From contig NZ_AP025226.1 in the NCBI RefSeq assembly GCF_020886315.1, forward strand, positions 124,001 to 188,000: a DNA stretch of 64,000 bases, written 5' to 3'. The position numbers and the translations under genes are program-made. The notes beneath the pieces were generated by a model. It was given only the letters and a program-made list of their open reading frames with translations, had not been told where the DNA came from and did no database searches. This stretch comes from Saccharolobus caldissimus. Lineage in GTDB: Archaea > Thermoproteota > Thermoprotei_A > Sulfolobales > Sulfolobaceae. Shown piece by piece: positions 11,849 to 22,939 of the stretch (position 1 is its first letter; every line of letters begins with the position of its first letter).

Positions 11849-11890
11849 TGCTTAAATAAGAGAGAGTAGAGGTATACAAAACGGTGTTTA
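11849..11890 (+). promoter_or_regulatory. Probable purA promoter and Shine-Dalgarno
   Basis: A TATA-like box CTTAAATA at 11851-11858 lies about 33 bases before the purA ATG, which would put the transcript start a few bases upstream of the gene. GGTG at 11883-11886 just before the ATG can pair with the 16S rRNA 3' end. Assignment is by position and composition only. Confidence 0.45.
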
Positions 11891-12898
11891 ATGCTAAATC
11901 TGATAGTTGGAGGATTTTTTGGAGATGAAGGAAAAGGAAAAGTAGCAGCTTATTTAGGACTTAAAGATAAACCAAAATTGAGTGTAAGAACTGGATCCAT
12001 AAATGCTGGACATACAGTAACATATATGGGGAAAACATGGAAGCTAAGAATTATTCCTTCATCATTTATAAATAAAGATACTGAGTTAGGTTTAGCCCCA
12101 GGTGCTCTTACATCTATAGATATTCTATTTAAGGAGATAAAGGAGACAGAAACTTATTATAGATTATTTATAGATCCTCATGTTGGTATTATAAGTGATG
12201 AGGAAATACGAGAAGAAAGAAATGACGAATATCTAATGAAAGAGGTTGGGAGCACTGGTCAAGGAGTAGGATATGCTGAAAGTAAAAGAATATTAAGGAA
12301 ATTAAAGTTAGCTAAAGACTTTAAGGAATTAGAAAACTTCTTATGCAATATACCTAATAAAGTTATAGAATATTTAGAGAAGGGATATGAAGTACTTGTA
12401 GAGGGAACTCAAGGTCACTATTTAAGTCTATATCATGGCGAATATCCTTACGTTACAAGTAGAAATACCACCTCATCTGGAATATTAAGTGAAGTGGGAG
12501 TAGGTCCTAAATATGTTAATGAAATAATAATAGTTTTTAAAAGCTATGTGACAAGAGTAGGAAGAGGTCCTCTAGAAGGAGAAATGAGCGAAGATGAAGC
12601 TAGAAGGTTAGGCTTAGTTGAATATGGAACAGTAACTGGTAGACCAAGAAGAGTAGCTAAATTTAACATAAAATTAGCAAAGGAAGCGATTAAAATAAAC
12701 TCAGCTACTCAAATTGCGATAACTAAACTTGATGCACTATTTCGTGACGCATATAAAGTTAGAGAATACGAAAAGCTTCCTAAAGAAGCTAAAAAATGGT
12801 TGGATGAAATTCAGCAAGAATTGAAAGTTCCAATTACACTTATTGGGACTGGAGAGGATGCGCTAGATATGATTGACATGAGGAGGGAGGTGAATTAA
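11891..12898 (+). CDS. purA: Adenylosuccinate synthetase (short archaeal form)
   Basis: 335 residues, shorter than the bacterial enzyme of about 430, as is usual in thermophilic archaea. It joins IMP and aspartate with GTP. The P-loop [10 protein letters not shown] is at residues 8-17, and GSINAGHTV and GTVTGRPRR are further family motifs. With purB and the two purP genes it forms a purine cluster; the next gene follows after 2 bases. Confidence 0.96.
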   Translation: MLNLIVGGFFGDEGKGKVAAYLGLKDKPKLSVRTGSINAGHTVTYMGKTWKLRIIPSSFINKDTELGLAPGALTSIDILFKEIKETETYYRLFIDPHVGIISDEEIREERNDEYLMKEVGSTGQGVGYAESKRILRKLKLAKDFKELENFLCNIPNKVIEYLEKGYEVLVEGTQGHYLSLYHGEYPYVTSRNTTSSGILSEVGVGPKYVNEIIIVFKSYVTRVGRGPLEGEMSEDEARRLGLVEYGTVTGRPRRVAKFNIKLAKEAIKINSATQIAITKLDALFRDAYKVREYEKLPKEAKKWLDEIQQELKVPITLIGTGEDALDMIDMRREVN

Positions 12899-12900
12899 GT

Positions 12901-14313
12901 ATGTCGAATTATGATGTAGTAATAATTGGAGGAGGTCCTGCTGGCTTATTTGCAGCTTATGAAATAATAAATTTGGCTAAGGAAAACATATCAAACTATA
13001 AAATTTTACTTTTAGACAAAGGAGTAAGAGCTAGTAAAAGGGTATGTCCTTTATTATCACCTAAAGAAAGATGTACGTTCTGCAATCCTTGTCATATTAT
13101 GTATGGATTTGGTGGTGCTGGAACTTTCAGTAGCGGTATAATAAATTTAAGACCCGATATTGGTGGAGAACTTCATGAACTAATGAGAAGTTGGGATAAG
13201 GCACAAGAGTTAATCAATTATGTAGATGATATCTTTGTAAAATTTGGAGCACCTAAAGATAGAATATTTGAACCTAATATTGAAAAAGTGCGAGAAATTC
13301 AAAGAAGGGCCGCTAAAGTAGGAGCAGAATTTGTACCCATTAGACAAAGACACATGGGAACAGATAAAACACCATATGTAATAGAAAATATGATCACTTA
13401 CATAGAGAAGAGGGGAATAAAAATAGGAGAATTAACTGAAGTACTTGAAATAGATAAGAAAGGTAATCAATTTATTTTAAAAACAAATAGACAAGAAGAA
13501 ATTGAAGCAAAAATTGTCCTCGCAGCACCTGGTAGAGCTGGAGCAAAATGGTTTTATGAGCAAGCTAAAAAATTAGGAGTAGATACAATACCAGGACCTT
13601 TAGATATAGGAGTAAGGGTAGAAGTAGAATCATTTGTATTTGACGAATTAACTGAGGCAGTATGGGATCCTAAGGTTATTTTATATTCTAAGAGATACGA
13701 TGATAAGGTCAGAACGTTTTGTGTTAATCCAAGAGGTTATGTGATGAAAGAGGTATATGATGATGGGACTATTGGAGTAAATGGAGAAACTTATGTTGAT
13801 AGAAAGAGTAACAATACAAATTTTGCATTCCTAACTACTATTAAGCTATCAGATCCCTTAGAGGATACTATAGAGTATGGGAAGAGTATAGCTAGATTGA
13901 TGACTAGACTGGGTGGAGGAAAACCAATATTACAAAGATTAGCAGATTTGGAAAAAGGTAGAAGAAGTACATGGGATAGAATTAATAGATCTACAGTAAA
14001 GCCTACATTAAAAGACGTAACGCCAGGTGATATAAGTATGGGATTACCATACAGAGTAATTGATAACTTAATGGATGGTCTAGAAAGATTAGATAATATA
14101 GCACCTGGAATTTACTCTTCTAATACATTACTCTATGCCCCAGAAATAAAGTATTATAGTGTAAGAGTAATCGTAGATCATAATATGGAAACGGTAGTTG
14201 ATAACTTATTCGCTGCTGGTGACGGGGCTGGTCTATCTAGAGGAATAAATGTAGCTGCTGCTACGGGTATACTTGCTGCAAGAGGTATAGCTGCTAAATT
14301 AGGATTAGATTAA
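12901..14313 (+). CDS. FAD-dependent oxidoreductase (COG2509-like)
   Basis: 470 residues. N-terminal dinucleotide-binding motif [16 protein letters not shown] and a C-terminal [21 protein letters not shown] close an FAD-binding fold of the glutathione-reductase type. A cluster of cysteines, [16 protein letters not shown] (about 50-65), and [12 protein letters not shown] follow, as in the COG2509 group of uncharacterised dehydrogenases. Substrate unknown. It lies two bases after purA and just before the siroheme decarboxylase fusion; a role near heme synthesis is only a suggestion from position. Confidence 0.85.
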   Translation: MSNYDVVIIGGGPAGLFAAYEIINLAKENISNYKILLLDKGVRASKRVCPLLSPKERCTFCNPCHIMYGFGGAGTFSSGIINLRPDIGGELHELMRSWDKAQELINYVDDIFVKFGAPKDRIFEPNIEKVREIQRRAAKVGAEFVPIRQRHMGTDKTPYVIENMITYIEKRGIKIGELTEVLEIDKKGNQFILKTNRQEEIEAKIVLAAPGRAGAKWFYEQAKKLGVDTIPGPLDIGVRVEVESFVFDELTEAVWDPKVILYSKRYDDKVRTFCVNPRGYVMKEVYDDGTIGVNGETYVDRKSNNTNFAFLTTIKLSDPLEDTIEYGKSIARLMTRLGGGKPILQRLADLEKGRRSTWDRINRSTVKPTLKDVTPGDISMGLPYRVIDNLMDGLERLDNIAPGIYSSNTLLYAPEIKYYSVRVIVDHNMETVVDNLFAAGDGAGLSRGINVAAATGILAARGIAAKLGLD

Positions 14314-14339
14314 TATACTACATTAACTATTTTTTAAGT

Positions 14340-15320
14340 ATGAATGAGGTCAAAATTACAGATATTGATAAAGAAATATTAATGAAATTACAATATGAAT
14401 TTCCATTTGATCCACAACCCTTTAAAATTATCAGTGAGCAATTATCTATGGAAGAATTTGAATTAATTGATAGAATTAAAAAATTAATGGAAAATAATGT
14501 GATCAAAAGAATAGGCATGTATGTAAGCTTTAAAGCTAAAGGTATGGACGGTGCTCTTATTGCGGCTAAAATCCCCTTAGACAATTTAGAAAAGTTTAGA
14601 AAAATTGCGTTGAGTATAAAAGAATTAACCCACAATTATGTTAGAGATCATCCCAGATATAACGTGTGGTTTGTACTTAAGGCTGAGAATAGAGATAAGT
14701 TAAATGAAAATGTAAAGAATCTTCTCGAACAAGTTAATTGTAATGAATATGTAATATTATATTCAAAGAAAACTTTGAAACTAAGTGTAAAATACGATGT
14801 AATACGCGGAGTATCGTGGAGTGATAGCAATGTAAAACTAACAGAAAAAATACCAACTGCAAATGAATTAGGAGTTAATAAGGATCTCCTTAAAGAATTA
14901 TCTTTTCCTCTAAAAATTACAAGTAGACCATTTAAGGACATTGCAGATAAGTATGGGATGAAAGAAGAAGAGCTAGTAAATTTAATTAAAGAATTATATG
15001 ATAAAAATGTAATTAAGGATTACGGTGCGACACTTAACGGTGAAAAGTTAGGAATAACTGAAAATGGTATGGTACTGCTAGACACTGACAACGCTGAAAG
15101 TGCATGTGAGAAAGTTGCGTTAAATATAAGAGAAACAACACATGTAGTACTTAGAGAATCTAATGATGAATCATGGAAATATTTATGTTATAGTATGATA
15201 CATGCATCAGATAAGAAAATTATAAGAAATGTGGCAAAAGAAATAGCAAAGGAGACTAATGCAAGAAGTTATATGATATTATTTAGTATAGAAAATTTAA
15301 AACCTGGAATAGTCATCTAA
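14340..15320 (+). CDS. ahbAB: Siroheme decarboxylase, AhbA-AhbB fusion
   Basis: 326 residues made of two AsnC/Lrp-like halves, each an HTH followed by a ligand-type domain. Half 1 (about 6-135) has EFPFDPQPFKIISEQL, IKRIGMYVSFKAKG and THNYVRDHPRYNVWF; half 2 (about 175-320) has LSFPLKITSRPFKDIADKYG and VIKDYGATLNGEKLG. These are marks of siroheme decarboxylase subunits, which remove the two acetate carboxyls of siroheme in the alternative heme pathway of archaea. Fusion of the two normally separate subunits in one chain is seen directly. It converges with pheA, overlapping by 8 bases. Confidence 0.8.
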   Translation: MNEVKITDIDKEILMKLQYEFPFDPQPFKIISEQLSMEEFELIDRIKKLMENNVIKRIGMYVSFKAKGMDGALIAAKIPLDNLEKFRKIALSIKELTHNYVRDHPRYNVWFVLKAENRDKLNENVKNLLEQVNCNEYVILYSKKTLKLSVKYDVIRGVSWSDSNVKLTEKIPTANELGVNKDLLKELSFPLKITSRPFKDIADKYGMKEEELVNLIKELYDKNVIKDYGATLNGEKLGITENGMVLLDTDNAESACEKVALNIRETTHVVLRESNDESWKYLCYSMIHASDKKIIRNVAKEIAKETNARSYMILFSIENLKPGIVI

Positions 15321-16107
15321 TTTTCGAAAAAGATCCTTTTATTTTTAATACGTATGTTACTTTTCTTAATTTTTCTATAAATTCAACGTTTGCAGTGTCT
15401 CCCTCATATTCAAGGTAGAAATAATATTGCCATGGTATAGATTTTAACGGCCTAGAATATATCATAGAAATATTTATTCCATATTCATAAAAGACCTGGA
15501 GAACTTTGAATAGTGCACCTGGTTTATGAGGTACTGTAAATAAAATCATCGACTTTTCTCCATAAATCCTCTTCTCTTTTGATATTACTATAAACCTAGT
15601 ATAATTATTATCTGAATTAAGTCCCGTAAGTAACACGTTTAAGTTATATAACTTAGCTGCAAAAATAGAACATATTGCAGCTGCTTCTGGGTCCTTAGAT
15701 GCCATTAAGGCTGCCTTAGAAGTACTTTCAACTGGTATATATTCATTAAATCCTATTTTTTCTATTTTATCTCTAGCTTCGCTAAAAGCGTAAGGATGTG
15801 AATATAATCTTTTAATATTATTTGTTAAGGTAGTCTTTGAGGCTAATACTAGTTCAATCTTTCTTTCAATTTCGTTAATAATGTAAATGTCGTCATAATT
15901 ATATAAATTGTCAAGAGTTTCATTAACTGGTCCCTCTAAACTGTTTTCTATCGGAATTACTCCTAGGCTATTTTTATTCTCACTAACTCTTTTAAATACC
16001 GATGATATTGTAACTTCTCCTATAAGTTTGCCATTTATTAAGCTAGCTGCTTCATGTGAAAAACTACCTTCTGGTCCTAGATAGTAAATTCCATTTAGAT
16101 CTACCAC
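15313..16107 (-). CDS. pheA: Prephenate dehydratase with ACT domain
   Basis: 264 residues. Catalytic part (1-180) starts with GIYYLGPEGSFSHEAA and has GVIPIENSLEGPVNETLD; YTRFIVISKE carries the T-R-F catalytic motif. The C-terminal ACT domain (HKPGALFKVLQVFYEYGINI) binds phenylalanine for feedback control in the family. It makes phenylpyruvate and is separate from the aro operon at 57-64 kb. It is followed on the same strand by nothing and preceded by ilvA with a 28-base gap. Confidence 0.95.
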   Translation of the reverse strand: MVDLNGIYYLGPEGSFSHEAASLINGKLIGEVTISSVFKRVSENKNSLGVIPIENSLEGPVNETLDNLYNYDDIYIINEIERKIELVLASKTTLTNNIKRLYSHPYAFSEARDKIEKIGFNEYIPVESTSKAALMASKDPEAAAICSIFAAKLYNLNVLLTGLNSDNNYTRFIVISKEKRIYGEKSMILFTVPHKPGALFKVLQVFYEYGINISMIYSRPLKSIPWQYYFYLEYEGDTANVEFIEKLRKVTYVLKIKGSFSKIR

Positions 16108-16135
16108 TAACTTCCTCTTATATCTGGTAAATAAA

Positions 16136-17353
16136 TTATTCTACAATTTTCACATCTATTCCTTCACTTATTAAATTATTCATCAATAAACTAAGAGATT
16201 CTGAGGATTGTAACTCAAACGTAATATAAATTTTTGTATAGCCTGGCATTACATTACTACTATGCCTATCATGAACTATATCAATTATATTACCTCTAAT
16301 TTTCACTACATACCCTAATACCTTATTTAATTGTCCAGGTTTATCAGGTACAATGACTCTTACTTTAACTACTCTTTTTTGCTTATACAAGAATTTCTCT
16401 GCTATAACAGATAGTAAACTTAAATCTATATTTCCCCCACTTAATAAGGATACTACTCTCTTATCTATTCCATTTACTTTTATTTTTCCAGAAATTAAAG
16501 CAGCTAATGAAGCAGCCCCAGCACCTTCAGTTAATATTTTACTTCTCTCTAGCAATAAACCTATTGCCTCAGCTATTTCGTCATCGTCAATAAGGACTAT
16601 ATCGTCTACTAGTTCATTAATTATATTAAATGTTAACTCAGAGGGAGATTTTACTAGTATACCGTCTGCTATTGAATAAGTAGGCTCTATCTCAACTAAT
16701 CTACCAAGATCTTTAGAAACTTTCATGGATGGGGAAGCAGAAGATTGAACGCCTATTATTTTTATATTAGGAAATCTATATTTTAGTGCTATGCTTATAC
16801 CAGAAATTAAACCACCACCTCCTATAGGAACTACTACTATGTCTGGATTAAGATCATAAAGTTCGATTCCAATAGTACCTTGACCAGCTATTACATCTAA
16901 ATCATCATATGGATGTACGAAAATCATTCCAGTCTCCTTGATAATTTCTTCAGCTTTTCTCATACTTTCGTGTAAATATTTGCCATAAGAAATTACTTCA
17001 GCTCCATATGATTTTGTTGCCAAATATTTAGATGCTGGTGCAGTCTCTGGCATTATAATTATAGACTTTATATTTAATGTAGATGCAGCATATGCTACGC
17101 CTTGAGCGTGATTGCCTGCAGAGACAGCTATTACTCCTCTCTTTTTTTCCTCTTCATTTAATGACAAAAGTTTATTAAAAGCTCCTCTTACCTTAAAAGA
17201 CCCAGTTTTCTGTAAATTCTCTAATTTCAGATAGACTTTTGCATTTATAATTCTAGAAAAAGTTGTTGAATAATCTATTGGTGTTACATGAATGTAATTT
17301 GATATCCTCTCTTTTGCTAATTTAATTTTTTCCATATATTCTAAGAATTTCAT
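16136..17353 (-). CDS. ilvA: Threonine ammonia-lyase with C-terminal ACT domain
   Basis: 405 residues. PLP-binding lysine at about 54 in [11 protein letters not shown]; the phosphate loop GGGGLISG and [13 protein letters not shown] are clear. It makes 2-oxobutyrate for isoleucine. The C-terminal 80 residues ([20 protein letters not shown]) are an ACT domain, the form found in many archaeal and catabolic-type enzymes. Downstream partner of the HIT gene (22-base gap) and upstream of pheA. Confidence 0.94.
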   Translation of the reverse strand: MKFLEYMEKIKLAKERISNYIHVTPIDYSTTFSRIINAKVYLKLENLQKTGSFKVRGAFNKLLSLNEEEKKRGVIAVSAGNHAQGVAYAASTLNIKSIIIMPETAPASKYLATKSYGAEVISYGKYLHESMRKAEEIIKETGMIFVHPYDDLDVIAGQGTIGIELYDLNPDIVVVPIGGGGLISGISIALKYRFPNIKIIGVQSSASPSMKVSKDLGRLVEIEPTYSIADGILVKSPSELTFNIINELVDDIVLIDDDEIAEAIGLLLERSKILTEGAGAASLAALISGKIKVNGIDKRVVSLLSGGNIDLSLLSVIAEKFLYKQKRVVKVRVIVPDKPGQLNKVLGYVVKIRGNIIDIVHDRHSSNVMPGYTKIYITFELQSSESLSLLMNNLISEGIDVKIVE

Positions 17354-17375
17354 CTGTAAAACCCTGCCTTCATCA

Positions 17376-17891
17376 CTATTCAGAATTCGAGGGCTTCTTC
17401 ACAATATAGTTTATTCTTTCATTTAACTTTTTAAATGTATCATTAAGGGATTCTGGCATAACTTTTGTATTAAATATAACTGGCATGAAATTCGAGTCTC
17501 CGTTCCATCTCGGAACTATATGTATATGAACATGTGACTCTATCCCCGCTCCAGCTACTCTCCCAATATTTACACCTATATTAAAACCGTCTGGATTATA
17601 TTCTTCCCTAATAGCTTCCATTGAAATTTTAATTAAATTAAAGATATCTATTATTTCCTCTTGAGAAAGTAGTTCTAACGTAGGAATATGCCTATATGGA
17701 ACCACCATTATATGAGCAGTATTGTATGGAAAAGCGTTAAGCATTATAAAGGAGTGTTTGCCTCTATATACTACGTAATTTTGAGCATCATTATTCTCCT
17801 TAGATACTCTACAGAATAAACACTCACCTTGTTTTTGTTTACTTGCTTCCGCTATATATTTAGCTCTCCATGGGGCCCATAAAATATCCAT
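17376..17891 (-). CDS. HIT family nucleotide hydrolase/phosphorylase
   Basis: 171 residues. The histidine triad is seen at residues 120-124 ([11 protein letters not shown]). The N-terminal [13 protein letters not shown] and Cys24-x2-Cys27 are typical of the archaeal/actinobacterial Ap4A-processing HIT branch. It probably acts on dinucleoside polyphosphates or adenylated compounds; substrate not determined. It lies between radA and ilvA on the reverse strand. Confidence 0.88.
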   Translation of the reverse strand: MDILWAPWRAKYIAEASKQKQGECLFCRVSKENNDAQNYVVYRGKHSFIMLNAFPYNTAHIMVVPYRHIPTLELLSQEEIIDIFNLIKISMEAIREEYNPDGFNIGVNIGRVAGAGIESHVHIHIVPRWNGDSNFMPVIFNTKVMPESLNDTFKKLNERINYIVKKPSNSE

Positions 17892-17928
17892 AGATAAAAT
17901 TTACATATTAAAACATAAAATATTATCC

Positions 17929-18903
17929 TTATTCCTCGGCATCCCTAACTCCTTCTTCAGTAAGTGCAAATACCACTTCTCCCTCCGGTAAGTGCGGTGC
18001 GTCTACTATCCTCGCTATTCTTCTATTTCCTCTACTCTTTTTAAGCTGAACCCTAATGCCAGGTACATGATATAAAGTATGACCACCTACGGCTACTGTC
18101 GGATCACCATAAAACATGTCTGGCCTAGCCATAACTTGATTTGTTATAACCACTGCTATATCATATACTTCAGCTAATCTCGTTAATTGGTGAAGATGCT
18201 TGTTCAATTTTTGTTGCCTAACTGCTAAATTTTCTCTCCCAGGATATTCAGCCCTGAAATGTGATGTTACAGAATCCACTATTATTAGCTTAATTGAAGG
18301 GTCTTTACTAACCAACTCTTGCAAATCATCAACTATAGCTATTTGATGGTCAGTATTTATTGCCCTTATGTAATAGATGTTGCTCATCGCATTATCTACG
18401 TCTAATCCTAATGCCTTAGCCATATTTTCAATCCTCTCCCACCTAAAAGTCCCTTCTGTATCTATGTATACTGCCTTCCCAGATAAACCACCTTTTTCTG
18501 GCGGCAATTGTACATTAACACTAAGTTGATGACATATTTGTGTCTTGCCAGAACCGAACTCACCAAAGAATTCAGTCATTGTTCTAGTCTCAATTCCCCC
18601 ACCCAATAACCCGTCTAATGCTTGACTCCCAGTAGTTATCTTTCTAACAGTCATTCTTTCCTTCTTTACTTCTAAAGCAGTTTTGAATCTTATATCTAGG
18701 GCATCCCTAGCTTCTTTAATTATCTTTTGTGCAGTAGATAAAGGAATTCCCGCTGCTACACTTAAATCTTGAGGGGAAGCCACTGCTAACGACTCTAATG
18801 AAGAATATCCAGCCTCAATTAACTTATTAATTACAGTCTGACTTATCCCAGGTAATTCCTCAATACTTTTTATATTCTTTTTCTGTTGAACTTCATTTGA
18901 CAT
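17929..18903 (-). CDS. radA: DNA repair and recombination protein RadA
   Basis: 324 residues, the size of crenarchaeal RadA. N-terminal helix-hairpin-helix domain (about 12-65, [18 protein letters not shown]), the polymerisation-type linker, Walker [10 protein letters not shown] (about 114-122) and Walker [19 protein letters not shown]. It forms filaments on single-stranded DNA for homologous recombination, as archaeal Rad51. The upstream side has an A/T-rich box near 18953-18967 and a GGGTG-type Shine-Dalgarno. Confidence 0.98.
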   Translation of the reverse strand: MSNEVQQKKNIKSIEELPGISQTVINKLIEAGYSSLESLAVASPQDLSVAAGIPLSTAQKIIKEARDALDIRFKTALEVKKERMTVRKITTGSQALDGLLGGGIETRTMTEFFGEFGSGKTQICHQLSVNVQLPPEKGGLSGKAVYIDTEGTFRWERIENMAKALGLDVDNAMSNIYYIRAINTDHQIAIVDDLQELVSKDPSIKLIIVDSVTSHFRAEYPGRENLAVRQQKLNKHLHQLTRLAEVYDIAVVITNQVMARPDMFYGDPTVAVGGHTLYHVPGIRVQLKKSRGNRRIARIVDAPHLPEGEVVFALTEEGVRDAEE

Positions 18904-18962
18904 TTTACAACACCCTTAACTACTCACACTAAACCTATTACTCTTAATTCTAAATTTTATAT

Positions 18963-19505
18963 TTATCCTCCCCGCCTTAAATACCAACCTATATCTTTAA
19001 TTGGTATTACCCTAGTTCTTTTTTCATCAATTTGAACTAACTTTGCATAAGCTATAAAGTTGTTTTTATTATCAACTATTATCGCATCATTATAGAGTTT
19101 TTTTGAATTTATAATTATGGACTTTCCGTATATAATCTTGTATATTAGCTGAGGATCTGGTATTTCAACTTTATTTTTACATATATTAACCAAATAACGT
19201 CCAAGGGCTATAGTAGGCTTAATATTAAGACTGTTAAAAGTAATTATTGGTACACCTATTGAATACGGATAAAAATTTATACTAGATAAATTTTTCAATA
19301 TTTGTGATAATAAATTTATATTATCAGTATTAATCATCATGAGCTGATTGTATTTTCCCTCTAATATAAAAAATATCCTATTATCTATAAATTCAGGTAA
19401 TTTATCTATACAGTTATATTTATTAAATATAGGCAATAATATTCCTTTAACTAAATTATATGAGGCAAAATTTACCCTTAATTTCATTCCTTTCTTAAAA
19501 GACAT
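18963..19505 (-). CDS. PUA-domain protein (partner of NOL1/NOP2/Sun methyltransferase)
   Basis: 180 residues. The C-terminal half (about 105-178: [18 protein letters not shown] to [20 protein letters not shown]) has the PUA RNA-binding fold; the N-terminal half resembles a pre-PUA domain. It overlaps the end of the NSUN methyltransferase gene by 22 bases. In many archaea the same domain pair is encoded next to or fused with that enzyme (COG3270-like), so it probably helps bind the RNA substrate; that is inferred from position and family. Confidence 0.7.
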   Translation of the reverse strand: MSFKKGMKLRVNFASYNLVKGILLPIFNKYNCIDKLPEFIDNRIFFILEGKYNQLMMINTDNINLLSQILKNLSSINFYPYSIGVPIITFNSLNIKPTIALGRYLVNICKNKVEIPDPQLIYKIIYGKSIIINSKKLYNDAIIVDNKNNFIAYAKLVQIDEKRTRVIPIKDIGWYLRRGG

Positions 19506-20500
19506 ATAAAAAATCCCTCAGTTCCATGCTTATGAGGAAAAAATCTTAAACAATTTTTAACATAACTACTAAAATTAATATTATGATATGTTTCATACCC
19601 TTTTTCAGCTGGATACCCGCTTACATTAACTGTAAGCATGCCTAGCTTCTCTATAGCATAATTAACTATTAATTCATCTTCCTCGGGAGCTATACTACAA
19701 GTAGAATAAACAAGATATCCTCCCTCTTCAAGAAGTTGGTACGCTACTTTTATAAGTGACAATTGTGTAATTGCGAATTTTCTTAAATCCTCAATAGTAG
19801 TTTTGTAACGTCTGCTAGGATCTTTTTGAATTAATCCCTCTCCACTACATGGAGCGTCTAGTAAAATTTTGCTAAATTTTAAATTAGTTTTCAATAAATT
19901 TTCTGCAGGAGTTCTTATAAGTAATACGTTTTCCACTCCAAGTCTATTTATATTACTTAATAATGATTTAATTCTTTCCCTATTTCTTTCTACAGCTACT
20001 ATTAACCCTTTATTATTCATTATTTGAGCTAACTGAGTGGTTTTACCACCAGGAGCTGCAGCCATGTCTAAAACTATGTCCTTTTGACCTGGGTTTAACA
20101 CATATGCAGGTACCATTGAGGCTAAGCCTTGTATGTGATAATAGCCTACTAAATATTCAAGTGTGGCACCTAACGATGGTTTTTTAGGACTCTTCTTTAC
20201 TACATATCCATGAGGAAGCCAACTTACCTTATCTAATATAAAACCTTTTTCTGACATTATTTTTTCTAATTTTTCACAATTAATTCTTAATGTATTACAC
20301 CTAATGCTCCTTATTAAAGGAAAACTACAACTATATAAATATTCTTCTACCTCATTTAAATTCCCAAACATGTTTATATACCGTTCTACCATATAATCTA
20401 AAAAATGATACTTCTGAGCCAGTTTCTTAGCCTCATTAGTAGGAGAAATAGTAAATATGCTCTCATATTCATTTAAATATTTTAAGATATCACTTTCCAT
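19484..20500 (-). CDS. NOL1/NOP2/Sun family RNA (cytosine-5) methyltransferase
   Basis: 338 residues. The SAM-binding and catalytic motifs are plain: [29 protein letters not shown] (motif IV cysteine) and [12 protein letters not shown] (motif VI, nucleophile cysteine). It methylates C5 of cytosine in rRNA or tRNA; the exact target is not readable. Only 9 bases separate its start from the divergent CYTH gene, so each promoter must lie within or against the other's coding start, consistent with short or absent leaders. Confidence 0.9.
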   Translation of the reverse strand: MESDILKYLNEYESIFTISPTNEAKKLAQKYHFLDYMVERYINMFGNLNEVEEYLYSCSFPLIRSIRCNTLRINCEKLEKIMSEKGFILDKVSWLPHGYVVKKSPKKPSLGATLEYLVGYYHIQGLASMVPAYVLNPGQKDIVLDMAAAPGGKTTQLAQIMNNKGLIVAVERNRERIKSLLSNINRLGVENVLLIRTPAENLLKTNLKFSKILLDAPCSGEGLIQKDPSRRYKTTIEDLRKFAITQLSLIKVAYQLLEEGGYLVYSTCSIAPEEDELIVNYAIEKLGMLTVNVSGYPAEKGYETYHNINFSSYVKNCLRFFPHKHGTEGFFICLLRKE

Positions 20501-20509
20501 CAGAGAATA

Positions 20510-21052
20510 ATGATTGAAAAGGAAGTTAAAATAATTCTTGAGAGACCATCAATTAAGGAACTTAAAGAGTTACTAGATAAAAATATGATATTTTTAAACG
20601 CTGAGGAACAGGAAGACATCTATTTCAATTTTGTATATAGAAACTTTAAAATAACTGACGAAACGGTAAGAATAAGGAAAACTAAGGGAAAAATCGAGTT
20701 AACTTATAAGGGGCCCAAATTGAGTTCAGATTTAAAATCTAGGGAAGAAATAACTGTTATAGTAAAAGATATTAATAATATGATTGAATTTTTACAAAAG
20801 ATAGGATTTTATCCAGTTATAACAATTAGAAAAACTAGATTAAATTACCTAGACGACTCATTTATAATATCTCTTGATACTATAGATAATTTAGGTGAAT
20901 TTATAGAAATAGAGGCAAAAATTGAATTAGAAGATTATAAAATAAAGAATTATGTCAATAATTTTATAGTAAAATATAATATAAAAGGGAAATTAACTAC
21001 AAAATCTTACCTAGAAATGTTTCTTGAGAACTATGAGAAGAATACCCAGTAG
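20510..21052 (+). CDS. CYTH-domain protein (CyaB/triphosphatase-like)
   Basis: 180 residues. The opening MIEKEVKI contains the ExExK motif of triphosphate tunnel enzymes, and further charged strands follow ([35 protein letters not shown]). Archaeal members are called class IV adenylate cyclases, but many hydrolyse triphosphates; the activity here is open. A TATA-like stretch TTTAAATATTTT near 20475-20486 inside the divergent gene could drive it. It ends 20 bases after the likely start of the next gene. Confidence 0.8.
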   Translation: MIEKEVKIILERPSIKELKELLDKNMIFLNAEEQEDIYFNFVYRNFKITDETVRIRKTKGKIELTYKGPKLSSDLKSREEITVIVKDINNMIEFLQKIGFYPVITIRKTRLNYLDDSFIISLDTIDNLGEFIEIEAKIELEDYKIKNYVNNFIVKYNIKGKLTTKSYLEMFLENYEKNTQ

Positions 21053-21875
21053 AATAGCTATCCTAACAGATTTTGGAACCGATGATAACTATAATGGAGT
21101 AATGGAAGGAGTTATTAAAAAAATAAACCCAGAAGTACAAACTATATATATTAGTGGAAATGTAAAAAATTTCAATATATATGCCGGTGCATATTTATTG
21201 TATACTTCATTTAAATACTTTCCAAGAGATACAATATTCCTAGTAGTAATAGACCCAGGGGTTGGTACCACAAGAAGGCCTATAATTATAAAAACCAAAA
21301 ATTACATCTTTATAGGACCAGATAACGGTGTTTTATACCCAGCTGCTGCTAATGATGGGATAGAAAAAGTTATAGAAATAAATAACAATAAATTGTACCT
21401 ATCTAAAAATATTTCTAACACATTTCATGGTAGGGATATATTTGCAGTTGCAGCAGCCTTAATATCAATTGGAGTCGAAATTGACATATTTGGTCAACAA
21501 ATATCTCATGAAGAAATAATTAAAATAAAATTTGACTATAATATTTCAGAAAGGAGAATATGTGGCAAAATATTATATATTGACCATTTTGGCAATGTTG
21601 CAACTAGTATTCCAGCAAATATTATTATAAATAATAGGATAAAATATAATCAAATAATCACATTTACCATAAATAATAGGATAAAATATAATGCCAGAGT
21701 TGTTAAGACTTTTGGATATGGTAATGAGAATGAGTTAATATTATACTCAAACGGTTACTTTTTCGTTGAGATAGGAATTAATAAAGGGAGTGCAAAAGAT
21801 AAATTAAACGTTAAAGAAGGTGATGAAATCTGCTTAGAGGACTATACCCAGGTAGATTTCAGCCATTCCATTTAG
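21033..21875 (+). CDS. SAM hydrolase / SAM hydroxide adenosyltransferase (DUF62)
   Basis: About 280 residues from the ATG at 21033; a TTG at 21024 is an alternative. Motifs [38 protein letters not shown] and [12 protein letters not shown] identify the family that splits S-adenosylmethionine into adenosine and methionine. Its C-terminal domain contains an in-frame duplicated 24-base segment (21627-21650 and 21669-21692, spacing 42). The last 13 codons or so also encode, in another frame, the start of NMN adenylyltransferase. Confidence 0.85.
   Translation: MRRIPSRIAILTDFGTDDNYNGVMEGVIKKINPEVQTIYISGNVKNFNIYAGAYLLYTSFKYFPRDTIFLVVIDPGVGTTRRPIIIKTKNYIFIGPDNGVLYPAAANDGIEKVIEINNNKLYLSKNISNTFHGRDIFAVAAALISIGVEIDIFGQQISHEEIIKIKFDYNISERRICGKILYIDHFGNVATSIPANIIINNRIKYNQIITFTINNRIKYNARVVKTFGYGNENELILYSNGYFFVEIGINKGSAKDKLNVKEGDEICLEDYTQVDFSHSI
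21627..21692 (+). repeat. Two exact 24-base direct repeats within the SAM hydrolase gene
   Basis: Copies at 21627-21650 and 21669-21692 are identical. The period is 42 bases, exactly 14 codons, so both encode NNRIKYN in the same frame. This looks like a recent in-frame duplication. Confidence 0.85.
21817..21824 (+). promoter_or_regulatory. Strong Shine-Dalgarno before a CTG start
   Basis: AAGGTGAT matches seven of eight bases of the archaeal anti-Shine-Dalgarno complement GAGGTGAT and ends five bases before CTG at 21830, in frame with the NMN adenylyltransferase. It lies inside the upstream coding sequence. Confidence 0.6.
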
Positions 21876-22348
21876 GTCATTTAAATGTAGTAAAATGGGG
21901 ACTTGAGAAGGTAGATGAACTAATTATTCTCGTTGGCAGTGCACAAGAAAGTCATACTCTCTCAAATCCTTTTACCGCTGGGGAAAGAATAGAAATGATA
22001 AGGAATTCTCTTAGAGATGAAGGAATAGATTTATCTAGAATATTCATAATTCCTATACCTGATATTCTAATGAATAGTGTGTGGGCTTACCATGTAAGTA
22101 CTTACACACCTAAATTTGATGTAGTATTCGCAAGAAATCCTCTAGTTATAAGAATCTTTAAAGAAGCTGGTTACAAAGTAGAAGTACCACCGCCATTTAA
22201 TAGAGAAAAATACAATTCAACGTATATAAGGAGACTTATAATTTTAAATGAGAATTGGAGTGAACTAGTACCTAAAGCTGTATATGATTTTATAATTAAA
22301 AATAAGGGAGATCAAAGATTAAGGGAAATAGTAGGTACAGATAAATAA
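21830..22348 (+). CDS. nadM: Nicotinamide-nucleotide adenylyltransferase, non-standard start
   Basis: About 172 residues if it starts at CTG 21830; archaeal members are close to 168-178. It makes NAD from NMN and ATP. The nucleotidyltransferase motif [10 protein letters not shown] lies at residues 8-17, [18 protein letters not shown] follows, and YNSTYIRR is the C-terminal ISSTxxR-like motif. The frame is closed by TGA at 21824-21826, and no ATG, GTG or TTG occurs before 21995, which is inside the conserved core. CTG-CTT-AGA-GGA would give MLRG, the usual N-terminus in the family. It overlaps the upstream gene by 46 bases. Confidence 0.85.
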   Translation: MLRGLYPGRFQPFHLGHLNVVKWGLEKVDELIILVGSAQESHTLSNPFTAGERIEMIRNSLRDEGIDLSRIFIIPIPDILMNSVWAYHVSTYTPKFDVVFARNPLVIRIFKEAGYKVEVPPPFNREKYNSTYIRRLIILNENWSELVPKAVYDFIIKNKGDQRLREIVGTDK

Positions 22349-22390
22349 TTTTTAAATATTAAATAAGATTTTTAATTACAGTGAAGTATA

Positions 22391-22939
22391 TTATGCCTTA
22401 TTATTTTTAACCAAGAATTTCCCTAAACTACTTGCAATAATATGAGCAGACTTTAATACTTCTGGAATTTTAGAATAAACTTGATATTGTTCTATAATTG
22501 CTTTTGCAAACAATAAATCAAAAGTAGAGTAAACAAAAACATTTCCTTTTCTAGTTGGTATCTCTTTAAGATTATTTAGCACATACATTATATTTCTTAT
22601 TCTGTTAAAATCTTTACTAAAATGCTTCTTTAGAGTCTTCTCTATTATATCTTTATTAGGCATCTTAGAGTAAAAGAAAATCATATTATTTGAATAAGGT
22701 TCTATATAATTGAAACCAGCATATATCACACCGTCTAAGATCATAATATCGCCTTTTCTAAGTTTCTGAAGAACAACTGTAGCGTCTTCACCATCAACGG
22801 TAATTAAATCCCAATCTAAATCTACGATCTCATTACCCTTAAAAGTGACTACAACTAAGGGAGCTTTCCCTTTACCGCCCTTAAATGATAATGGGAAATA
22901 ACCATCATCAACTCCAGATATCAGCAAAGCGATTATCAC
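22391..22939 (-). CDS. DUF99 family protein
   Basis: 182 residues. [12 protein letters not shown] and the later DGVIYAGFN are marks of DUF99, a family of archaeal proteins related in fold to endonuclease V but without known activity. The GTG at 22939 is used here; a TTG at 22927 is possible. It overlaps the end of cdc6-1 by 32 bases, so the two are translated from one transcript that begins at the origin side. Confidence 0.75.
   Translation of the reverse strand: MIIALLISGVDDGYFPLSFKGGKGKAPLVVVTFKGNEIVDLDWDLITVDGEDATVVLQKLRKGDIMILDGVIYAGFNYIEPYSNNMIFFYSKMPNKDIIEKTLKKHFSKDFNRIRNIMYVLNNLKEIPTRKGNVFVYSTFDLLFAKAIIEQYQVYSKIPEVLKSAHIIASSLGKFLVKNNKA

Noticed and set aside
14327-14941. Reverse-strand frames over the siroheme decarboxylase
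   Set aside because: They are shadows of the well-supported forward gene and have no family likeness.
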